Source of the DNA: CAZJHD01 sp964545855
GTDB taxonomy: Bacteria > Planctomycetota > UBA1135 > JACQFD01
DNA length: 31,533 bases
Reading direction: 5' to 3'
Assembly: GCA_964545855.1 (NCBI GenBank)
Contig: CAZJHD010000049.1
Coordinates: 1 to 31,533 of the forward strand
The stretch's first letter is position 1. Each line of letters opens with the position of its first letter. The translations under genes and the position numbers were made by a program. The notes beneath the pieces are model-generated. The model was not told the origin of the DNA. It saw only the letters and a program-made list of their open reading frames with translations, and ran no database searches. Below are positions 6,190 to 13,160 of the stretch, piece by piece.

Positions 6190-8742
6190 ATGCTCCTCGG
6201 GTCGTTCGCTCTCGTCGCCGCGCTCGCCGCGCCCCAGGCCGGCGACGTGCAGGGCGAGTCGCAGCCGCCGTTGCCGCCGGAGCTCGTCGTGCCGCCGGCG
6301 CCGCCGCGGTCGCCTGAGGAGGAGCACGCGACCTTCCGCATCGCCGAGGGCTGGCGCATCGATCTCGTCGCGGCGGAGCCGCTGGTCCACGACCCCGTGG
6401 CCGTCGCGTTCGATGCGCGCGGCCGGCTCTGGGTCGTGGAGATGCGCGGCTACATGCACGACGTGGACGGCGTGGGGGAGGATCTCGCCGTCGGCTCCAT
6501 CGCGGTGCTGGAGGACGCGGACGGCGACGGCCGCTTCGACCGGCGCACCGTCTTCTGGGACGAGCTGGTGCTCCCGCGTGCCGTGCTGCCGCTCCGCGAC
6601 GGCGCCCTCGTGCTGGCGCCGCCGAACCTCTACCTCTGCCGCGACACGGACGGCGACGGCGTCTCCGACGAGGAGACGATCGTCGACACGGGGCTCGGCG
6701 GGATCCACAGCCCGGAGCACGCGGCGAACGGGCTCCTGCCGGGGATCGACGGCTGGATCCACGGCGCGAACCACCGCACGCGCTACCGCGTGCGCGGCGC
6801 CCGCATCGAGAAGGAGCACGTGCCCGTGGCGGGCCAATGGGGGATCGCGCAGGACGACGCGGGGCGCCTCTTCTTCGACACGAACAGCGACGCGCTGCGC
6901 TTCCATCCCTTCGCGTCGCACTACGCCGTCCGCAACCGCTGGCTCGGCAAGGCGGCGGGGGCCGACGTGGCCGTCGTGCGCGACCAGCGTGTGCGGCCCG
7001 CGCGCGTTACGCCGGGCGTGAACCGCGGCTACCAGACGGGGGTGCTCGTCGGCGGGCGGCTCGCGAGCTTCACCGCCGCCTGCGCGCCGCTGATCGCCCG
7101 CGGCGACGCGCTCCCGCCGGGCGCGCGCGGGCAGGCCTTCGTCTGCGAGCCGGCGGCGAACCTCGTGAAGCGCTGGCGGCTCGTGGAGGAGGGCGACGGT
7201 CTGCGGGGCATCGAGGTGGAAGCCGATCGGGAGGCGGGGCTCGAGTTCCTCACGTCGACCGACGAGCGCTTCCGTCCCGTGAACCTCTGCGACGAGCCCG
7301 GCGGCGGCTTCCTCGTCGTCGACATGTACCGGGGCGTGATCCAGCACCGGCTCTTCGTGACGAGCTTCTTGCGCAAGCAGGTGGAGGAGCGCGGCCTCGC
7401 GTCGCCCATCGGGCTCGGGAGGATCTGGCGCGTCGCGCGCGACGACGCGCCGCCGCGGGGCGTGCGCGTCGACTTCCCTTCGGCGAGCGACGAGGAGCTG
7501 GCGGCGCTGCTCTCCCATCCCGCCGGGTGGTGGCGCGACGCGGCGCAGCGCTGGATCGCGGAGGGAGACGCCGTGGGCGCGTCGACGATCGTGCGTCTCC
7601 TCGCGCTCGCGCGCGAAGGGGAGTCGTCGTTCGGCCGGCTCCACGCCCTCTGGACGCTCGCGTCCCTCGGCCGCGCCGACGCGGCCCTCGCCGCGAGCGC
7701 GCTCCGCGACGCCGACCGCGAGGTGCGCCTCGCGGCGATCCGTCTCGCCGAGCCCTGGCTCGACGGGCCCGCGGGGTCGGGTCTCGTCGCGCGTTTCGTC
7801 GACCTCGCGCGCTCCGGCGATCCGCGCGCGCGGAGGCAGGCGATCCTCTCCCTCGGCGAGGCGCGGGGAGCCGCGGCGGAGCAGGCGCTGCTCGATCTCG
7901 CCCTCGAGGATGCGAGCACGACGACGCTGCGCGGCGCGATCGTGAGCGGTCTCGCGGGTCGCGAGCTGGAGTTCCTGGGGCGGGTCTGCGCCGTGCCGGA
8001 CAACGAGGCGCCCGCGGGCTCTCCCGCGACGTCGGATCCGGCCCGAGAGTCCGTCGCGCCGGCCGGGCGCGGCGACCTCCTCGAGCTGCTCGCGCGCTGC
8101 GTCGTTCGAGCGGGAGACCGCGGTCGCATCGTGCGGCTCCTCGGCGTCGTCGGGTTCTCCCGTGGCTGGCGCGCGAAGGCTCTCGCGGCGGGGATCTTCG
8201 CCGCTCGCGGCATCGGAGCCGATGGGAAGCCCGTGCCGATCCCGCTCGATCGCGAGCCCTTCGCGATCGGAGCCGATGCATCGGCCGTGCTCCGTGACGC
8301 GTTCACCTGGCCCGGCAAGCCGGGCCCCGCGCCGCCGGTGATCCGCCCGCTCACGGACGACGAGGCGCGGCGATTCGACCAGGGGCGCGAGATCTACGGG
8401 AAGACCTGCGCCGCGTGCCATCAGCCCGACGGCGCCGGCCTCGAGGGGAAGGGGCCGCCGCTGCGCGGCACCGAGTGGGTCCTCGGCCCCGAGGAGCGGC
8501 TCACACGCATCCTCCTCCAGGGCATGACCGGCCCCGTCACGATCGACGGCGTCGAGTGGCGCATGGACATGCCGGCGTGGCCCGCGTCCGACACGGAGCT
8601 CGCCGCCGTGATGACCTTCGTGCGCCGCTCCTTCGGCAATGCCGCCGACCCCGTCGAGCCCGCTGCCGTCGCCGCCACCCGCGCACGCCACGCGGGGCGC
8701 GCGCAGCCGTGGACGGCCGCCGAGCTGAGAGAGGCGCGCTGA
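6190..8742 (+). CDS. PVC-type secreted dehydrogenase with HEAT repeats and C-terminal cytochrome c
   Basis: An 850-residue exported protein. The hydrophobic N-terminus (1-18) is a signal peptide. Residues about 50-390 form the PVC-type beta-propeller dehydrogenase domain, with FRIAEGWRIDLVAAEPL, VAVAFDARGRLWVVEMRGY and the Ca-binding-like DADGDGRFD and DTDGDGVSD. An Ala/Arg-rich helical region (about 430-640) reads as HEAT repeats. The C-terminus is a class I cytochrome c with C740-A-A-C743-H744 and a likely Met ligand in WRMDMPAW. The family is typical of Planctomycetes and Verrucomicrobia and is believed to oxidise sugars or alcohols in the periplasm, passing electrons to its own heme. The gene starts 7 bases after the selenoprotein and is probably co-transcribed. 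Confidence 0.9.
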   Translation: MLLGSFALVAALAAPQAGDVQGESQPPLPPELVVPPAPPRSPEEEHATFRIAEGWRIDLVAAEPLVHDPVAVAFDARGRLWVVEMRGYMHDVDGVGEDLAVGSIAVLEDADGDGRFDRRTVFWDELVLPRAVLPLRDGALVLAPPNLYLCRDTDGDGVSDEETIVDTGLGGIHSPEHAANGLLPGIDGWIHGANHRTRYRVRGARIEKEHVPVAGQWGIAQDDAGRLFFDTNSDALRFHPFASHYAVRNRWLGKAAGADVAVVRDQRVRPARVTPGVNRGYQTGVLVGGRLASFTAACAPLIARGDALPPGARGQAFVCEPAANLVKRWRLVEEGDGLRGIEVEADREAGLEFLTSTDERFRPVNLCDEPGGGFLVVDMYRGVIQHRLFVTSFLRKQVEERGLASPIGLGRIWRVARDDAPPRGVRVDFPSASDEELAALLSHPAGWWRDAAQRWIAEGDAVGASTIVRLLALAREGESSFGRLHALWTLASLGRADAALAASALRDADREVRLAAIRLAEPWLDGPAGSGLVARFVDLARSGDPRARRQAILSLGEARGAAAEQALLDLALEDASTTTLRGAIVSGLAGRELEFLGRVCAVPDNEAPAGSPATSDPARESVAPAGRGDLLELLARCVVRAGDRGRIVRLLGVVGFSRGWRAKALAAGIFAARGIGADGKPVPIPLDREPFAIGADASAVLRDAFTWPGKPGPAPPVIRPLTDDEARRFDQGREIYGKTCAACHQPDGAGLEGKGPPLRGTEWVLGPEERLTRILLQGMTGPVTIDGVEWRMDMPAWPASDTELAAVMTFVRRSFGNAADPVEPAAVAATRARHAGRAQPWTAAELREAR

Positions 8743-8967
8743 ACGAACCGCCGACCCTCGAGCGCCTGGTCGCCGCCGGCACCTTCGGTCTCGCGCACGC
8801 CCTCGGGGATGCCGCACCGGCTCCTGTCGGACGGACGCGCGCGGGCGGTGTCCGCCACCCTCTCCCCGGCGCGCGACCGGGCCGCTACCGTTGGACCGCG
8901 CTCGCGGTGCGCACCGGTGCCTCCCGCCGGCCTCTGCGACCTCGAATCCGCCCGCGAGCAAGCGCGC
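8743..8967 (+). other. intergenic region, 225 bases
   Basis: No coding signal of its own: codon-position GC bias disappears, and the frame of the following gene can be opened back only into low-complexity Arg/Ala sequence. The only landmark is the TACCGT hexamer at 8886-8891. Confidence 0.5.
8886..8891 (+). promoter_or_regulatory. candidate -10 (TACCGT) for the FG-GAP protein
   Basis: GCTACCGT resembles GCTACCAT before the gene at 127. The start codon at 8968 is 76 bases downstream, so this mRNA would have a leader. Weak. Confidence 0.2.
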
Positions 8968-11412
8968 ATGGTCCGTTCCACCGGTTCGGTGCTCCTCGGA
9001 TTCACGCTCCTGCTGACTCCCTCGGCGCTCGCGGCGCAGGAGGCTCCCTACGCAGCCGTCGCGGCGGATGGCGGATTCCGCGCGGCGAATCCCGCGCAGC
9101 GGTGGTCGTCGCGCTTCGACGAGCGCGGCTTCACGACGACGCCCGACGACGGCGGCTGGAGTTGGGGGCTCGAGCTCGTGGGCTATGGCCGCGAGGGCGA
9201 GGAGCCGGCGACCGTCGGGCCGGCGCCGGTCCGCGCCGACGGCGCGCGGCTCGTGTCCGCGCGGGACGAGGTGCTGACCGAGTGGTACGTGAACGACGGG
9301 CGCGGCCTGGAGCACGGCTACACGCTCCATCGCCGGCCGGGCGCGGGCGATGCGCCGATCGCGCTCCATCTCTCGGTGCGCGGCGGCCTCGCGCCGCACG
9401 TCGCCGCGAATGGCCGCGACGTGCGATTCCGCGACGCGCGGGGCATCTCGCGCGTCGACTACCTCGGCCTCACCGCCTTCGACGCCGAGGGCCGCTCGCT
9501 CGCGGCTCGGCTCGAGACTGCCGGCGGCGCGCTCCACCTCGTCGTCGACGACCGGGGAGCCCGGTATCCGGTGACGATCGACCCCGTCGCGCAGCTCGCG
9601 TACGTGAAGGCGTCCAATGCCGGAGCGGCCGACGAGTTCGGGTACAGCATCGCGGCATCCGGGAACACCGTTGTCATCGGCGCGCGGGGCGAGAGCAGCA
9701 ACGCGATGGGCGTGAACGGCGACGGCTCGAACAACTCCGCCTCCAGCGCGGGCGCCGCCTATGTCTTCGTCCGAAGCGGAACGACGTGGAGCCACCAGGC
9801 CTACCTGAAGGCTTCGAACACGGACACGAACGACAACTTCGGCTTCTCCGTCGCGATCTCGGGCGACACGATCGTGGTGGGTGCCCAAGGAGAGGACGGC
9901 GCGTCCACCGGTGTGAACGGCGACGAGACGAGCAACGGCGCCACGAACTCCGGGGCCGCCTACGTCTTCGTTCGCAATGGGACGACCTGGAGCCAGCAGG
10001 CCTATCTGAAGGCCTCGAACACCGACTCCATCGACGGCTTCGGTTTCGCCGTGGCGATCTCGGGCGACACGATCGTGGTCGGCGCCCCCTCCGAAGCGAG
10101 CATCTCGACGGGGGTGAACGGCAATGCGACGAACAACAACCTCTTCGGGTCGGGCGCCGCCTACGTCTTCGTGCGCAGCGGAACGATCTGGAGCCAGCAG
10201 GCGTACCTCAAGGCCTCGAACACGGGTCCGAGCGACTTCTTCGGCACGAGCGTCGGCGTGTCGGGGGACACGGTCGTCGTCGGCGCGCCGGACGAGGACA
10301 GCGCCGCGACGGGCGTGAACGGAGACCAGTCGAGCAACGCGGCCCTCGAATCGGGTGCCGCCTATGTCTTCGTGCGCAGCGGGACGACCTGGAGCCAGCA
10401 GGCCTACCTGAAGGCCTCGAACACGGAGGCCTTCGACCGATTCGGCAACACGAGGGCTCTCGCGATCTCGGGGGACACGATCGTCGCCGGCTCTTCCGCC
10501 GAGAACGGCAACGCCACGGGCGTGAACGGGGTCGAGACGGGAACGCTTTTCAATGCCGGTGCCGCCTACGTGTTCGTGCGCAGCGGCGGGAGCTGGAGCC
10601 AGCAGGCGTACGCGAAGGCCTCCAACACGGGCTCGAGCGACTCCTTCGGCCAATCGGTCTCGGTCTCGGGGGACGTCGTCGCCGTGGGCGCCGGGGGCGA
10701 GGCGAGCAACGCCTCCGGCATCGGCGGGAACCAGTCGAACAACAGCCTCTCCGCGAGCGGAGCCGTCTACGTGTTCTCGCGCAGCGGCTCGACCTGGTCG
10801 CAGCTCGCCTACGTGAAGGCGTCGAATCCGGGGCCCTTCGACATCTTCGGGTTCAGCGTTGCGCTCTCCGGCGACCTCCTCGCCGTCGGCTCCTACCACG
10901 AGGACAGCGGCGCCACCGGCGTCGGCGGGAACCAGGCCGACGAGAGCCAGGCCGACTCGGGCGCGGCGTACCTCTTCGACCTCGATCGCAACCCAGGGAC
11001 AGCCGTCTACGGCACGGGCTCGCCGGGCTGCTCGGGCACGCACACGCTCACCACGAGCCAGGCGCCGATGCTCGGCGCGCCGGGCTTCGCGATCCTCAGC
11101 GACAACGCGCCGCCGTCCTCGCTCGGGCTCCTGATCGTCACCGACGTCCAGGACCTTGCCGGGAGCGACCCCTTCGGCATCGGCGTGCTGCTGCACGCGA
11201 GCTTCGTCGGGATCACCGAGCTCACGAGCCTCGATCTCTACAGCGACGCGCTCGGCAACGGCGGCACCGTGGACTTCGCGATCCCCGGGAACCCGGCGCT
11301 CCTCGGCAAGGTCTTCTACGCCTGCGGCCTCTGGGCCTGGACGACCTGCTCGCTGCCGCCCTACGGCCTCAGCACGACGCGCGGTCTCGCGATCACGGTG
11401 CTCGTGCCGTAG
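8968..11412 (+). CDS. exported FG-GAP (integrin-like) repeat protein with shared C-terminal domain
   Basis: An 814-residue protein. A signal peptide (about 1-28, ALAAQEAP) leads into a region of about 180 residues (WYVNDGRGLEHGYTL, later YPVTIDP) that often precedes FG-GAP propellers. Seven repeats of about 66 residues follow, each with AYxKASN, then FGxSVxxSGDTIVVGAxxE, then GAAYVFVRSG, which should form one seven-bladed beta-propeller. The last 140 or so residues carry YGTGSPGCSGT, GSDPFGIGVLLH and a WAW motif, also found at the end of the gene at 17711. The start at 8968 is chosen for the signal peptide. No enzyme motif is visible; a surface, adhesion or envelope role is likely but unproven. 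Confidence 0.85.
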   Translation: MVRSTGSVLLGFTLLLTPSALAAQEAPYAAVAADGGFRAANPAQRWSSRFDERGFTTTPDDGGWSWGLELVGYGREGEEPATVGPAPVRADGARLVSARDEVLTEWYVNDGRGLEHGYTLHRRPGAGDAPIALHLSVRGGLAPHVAANGRDVRFRDARGISRVDYLGLTAFDAEGRSLAARLETAGGALHLVVDDRGARYPVTIDPVAQLAYVKASNAGAADEFGYSIAASGNTVVIGARGESSNAMGVNGDGSNNSASSAGAAYVFVRSGTTWSHQAYLKASNTDTNDNFGFSVAISGDTIVVGAQGEDGASTGVNGDETSNGATNSGAAYVFVRNGTTWSQQAYLKASNTDSIDGFGFAVAISGDTIVVGAPSEASISTGVNGNATNNNLFGSGAAYVFVRSGTIWSQQAYLKASNTGPSDFFGTSVGVSGDTVVVGAPDEDSAATGVNGDQSSNAALESGAAYVFVRSGTTWSQQAYLKASNTEAFDRFGNTRALAISGDTIVAGSSAENGNATGVNGVETGTLFNAGAAYVFVRSGGSWSQQAYAKASNTGSSDSFGQSVSVSGDVVAVGAGGEASNASGIGGNQSNNSLSASGAVYVFSRSGSTWSQLAYVKASNPGPFDIFGFSVALSGDLLAVGSYHEDSGATGVGGNQADESQADSGAAYLFDLDRNPGTAVYGTGSPGCSGTHTLTTSQAPMLGAPGFAILSDNAPPSSLGLLIVTDVQDLAGSDPFGIGVLLHASFVGITELTSLDLYSDALGNGGTVDFAIPGNPALLGKVFYACGLWAWTTCSLPPYGLSTTRGLAITVLVP
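9598..10980 (+). repeat. seven coding tandem repeats of about 198 bases
   Basis: Repeats inside the FG-GAP gene, recognisable at DNA level by recurring cores such as CTACCTGAAGGCCTCGAACAC. Spacing is uniform and codon-preserving; each unit encodes one propeller blade. Confidence 0.85.
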
Positions 11413-11421
11413 GCGCGGCAC
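11404..11421 (+). terminator. candidate hairpin at the FG-GAP gene stop
   Basis: GTGCCG (11404-11409) and CGGCAC (11416-11421) flank a 6-base loop containing the stop codon. A third copy, GTGCCGTAG at 11431-11439, could pair alternatively. No T-run. Confidence 0.3.
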
Positions 11422-11577
11422 GAAGGCGCTGTGCCGTAGCGGCCGGCGCGCGGGAAGACCCATCGGATTCGAGAGAGGAGCGGATAGCGCACGAGCGTCG
11501 CCGGGCGACCTCGGCTCGACCGACGCGCCGTCGGAAGCGGACTGCGAGCACCTTCGGCTCGCCGACGTGGCGATTCG

Positions 11578-11605
11578 TTGACAGATGATTTCTTCTGGAT
11601 ACATG
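11578..11605 (+). promoter_or_regulatory. promoter of the AbiE-type operon (TTGACA-16-TACATG)
   Basis: A perfect TTGACA (11578-11583), a 16-base spacer, then TACATG (11600-11605), in one of the most AT-rich patches of the window. The ATG at 11613 lies only 7 bases after the -10, so the transcript would be leaderless. Confidence 0.5.
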
Positions 11606-11615
11606 TTTCCACATG
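11602..11615 (+). promoter_or_regulatory. inverted repeat over the antitoxin start (possible operator)
   Basis: CATGT-TTCC-ACATG, 5-base arms with a 4-base spacer, covers the -10 and the ATG. AbiEi antitoxins are known to repress their own promoter by binding inverted repeats, so this is a reasonable operator candidate, although the arms are short. Confidence 0.35.
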
Positions 11616-12218
11616 CAGAGGACGGATCGTCAACGAGTCGTGGACCTCGTCCAGCAGCGCGGAATCGTGACATCCGGGGCTGTGTCGCGGGCCGGCATCC
11701 ACACGCAGGCGCTCACGCGACTCGTTGCCGCTGGAATGCTCGAGCGCGTTGGGCCGGGGAGATACCGGCTCGCGAGCGCGGACGTCACGGAGCATCACGG
11801 ACTCGCGCTCGCGGCGGCCGCGGCGCGCCAGGGCGTGATCTGCATGCTCTCCGCGCTCACCTTCCACGGGATCGGAACCCAGCTTCCGGCGGAAGTGTGG
11901 CTCGCGATCGAACGTGGGCGCCGGCCGCCCCGCGTTCCGAACCTGCGGCTGCGGATCGTGCGATTCAGTGGACCCTCGTTCCACGAGGGGATCGAGGAAC
12001 ACGAGATCGAGAGGCTTCCCGTCCGCGTCTACAGCGTGGCGAAGACTCTCGCGGATCTCTTCAAGGCGCGCCATCGCGTGGGGCTCGACGTGGCCGTGGA
12101 GGCACTTCGCGAAGGCTGGCGCGATCGCCGCTTCTCGATTCCCGAGCTCGAGCGGGCCGCGCGAGCCTGCCGCGTCGAGCGCGTGATGCGGCCGTACGTG
12201 GAGAGCGTAGTCGCATGA
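11613..12218 (+). CDS. AbiEi-family antitoxin/transcriptional regulator
   Basis: A 201-residue protein of the type IV toxin-antitoxin AbiEi family. The N-terminal winged helix (about 1-55) reads VDLVQQRGIVTSGAVSRAGI then LERVGPGRYRL; the C-terminal domain has SALTFHGIGTQLP, VYSVAKTLADLFKAR and a helical end, all characteristic. It is expected to bind DNA and repress the operon while countering the downstream nucleotidyltransferase. Its stop overlaps the next start as ATGA (12215-12218), so translation is coupled. The start at 11613 is chosen because the winged helix begins at once and no coding signal lies upstream. Its lower GC at the third codon position compared with neighbours hints at horizontal acquisition. 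Confidence 0.88.
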   Translation: MQRTDRQRVVDLVQQRGIVTSGAVSRAGIHTQALTRLVAAGMLERVGPGRYRLASADVTEHHGLALAAAAARQGVICMLSALTFHGIGTQLPAEVWLAIERGRRPPRVPNLRLRIVRFSGPSFHEGIEEHEIERLPVRVYSVAKTLADLFKARHRVGLDVAVEALREGWRDRRFSIPELERAARACRVERVMRPYVESVVA

Positions 12219-13120
12219 CGACCGGGCTCGCCCACTCGGTGCAGGTGCGGCTCGTCCGCCATGCCAAGCAACTGGGGATCGATCCGAACGTCGTGCTCGT
12301 GCGCTACGCGTGCGAGCGTCTGCTCCAGCGGCTCTCCCGATCGCCGCACGTCGATCGCTTCGTCCTGATGGGAGCACTCCTCCTGCTCGCGTGGCTGGGT
12401 GAGACGATTCGGCCCACACGCGACGCCGACCTCCTCGGGTTCGGAGAGCTCGATCGCGAGGCGGTGCGGAGCACGTTCGTCGAGATCTGTGCTCAGCCGG
12501 TCGAGCCGGACGGTCTCGAGTTCGATGCCGGGACCCTGCGGATCCGTCCGATCCGCGTCGAGGATGCCTACGGCGGGCTCAGGGTGGAGGTCGTCGCTCG
12601 GCTGGGAAAGGCACGTATCCGTGTGCAGGTCGACGTGGGAGTCGGAGACGCTCCCGTCCCGGCTCCCCGATGGCTCGAGTATCCGAGCCTCCTCGATCTG
12701 CCGCGTCCGCGCATTCGCGCGTGTTGCCCGAAGACGGCCATCTCGGAGAAGATCCACGCCATGGTGGAGCTGGGCACGAAGAACAACCGCATGCGCGACT
12801 TCTTCGACGTGCACCTCCTCGCGTCCCGAATGTCGTTCGAGGGCTCCGTGCTCGTGCGAGCCGTCAGGGCGACGTTCGATCGGCGCCGCACGGCGGTTCC
12901 TCTCGAGCTCCCGACGGCGCTGACGCGCGAGTTCGCGGATGTTCCGGGGAAAGCTGCGCAGTGGACCGGTTTCGTGCGCCGGCTCGCACCGACGCCGCCC
13001 ACTCAGTCGCTCGCCGACGTGATCGAGGATCTCGCACGGTTCGCGGGACCTGTGCTCCTCGCGGTCGGCCGCCGCGAGCCGTTCGCCGAGAAGTGGCCTG
13101 CGGGGGGTCCCTGGGGATGA
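12215..13120 (+). CDS. AbiEii/AbiGii-type nucleotidyltransferase toxin
   Basis: A 301-residue nucleotidyltransferase-fold toxin. Motif I is LMGALLLLAW (residues 51-60; relatives usually have Lys where Met52 stands), followed by RPTRDADLLG with the metal-binding D70-x-D72, a third Asp at D140 in RVQVDVG, the SEKIHAMVELG motif (177-187) and RMRDFFDVHLLA (192-203). These match the AbiEii family, in which toxins transfer nucleotides to RNA and stop growth, sometimes during phage infection. The start overlaps the antitoxin stop. It converges with the esterase gene at 13161, with a hairpin between. The target RNA and the trigger are not visible. Confidence 0.88.
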   Translation: MTTGLAHSVQVRLVRHAKQLGIDPNVVLVRYACERLLQRLSRSPHVDRFVLMGALLLLAWLGETIRPTRDADLLGFGELDREAVRSTFVEICAQPVEPDGLEFDAGTLRIRPIRVEDAYGGLRVEVVARLGKARIRVQVDVGVGDAPVPAPRWLEYPSLLDLPRPRIRACCPKTAISEKIHAMVELGTKNNRMRDFFDVHLLASRMSFEGSVLVRAVRATFDRRRTAVPLELPTALTREFADVPGKAAQWTGFVRRLAPTPPTQSLADVIEDLARFAGPVLLAVGRREPFAEKWPAGGPWG

Positions 13121-13134
13121 GCGCGCGGTCGATC

Positions 13135-13155
13135 GAGGCGACGGATTCGCGCCTC
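13135..13155. terminator. hairpin between convergent genes
   Basis: GAGGCG (13135-13140) and CGCCTC (13150-13155) with a 9-base loop sit in the 40-base gap between the AbiEii-type gene and the esterase-DUF1080 gene. A 6-bp all-GC-rich stem without a T-run could serve both strands. Confidence 0.35.
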
Positions 13156-13160
13156 CCGGC

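Noticed and set aside
9598..10980. CRISPR array or non-coding satellite
   Set aside because: The about 198-base periodicity preserves the reading frame and each unit encodes an FG-GAP blade; repeats and spacers are not of CRISPR size.
5986..11673. Open frame of 1895 codons on the minus strand
   Set aside because: It lies antisense to the selenoprotein, dehydrogenase and FG-GAP genes. Its product is Arg/Ala/Val/Glu-rich with no family motif. Long antisense frames are expected where third-position GC is very high.
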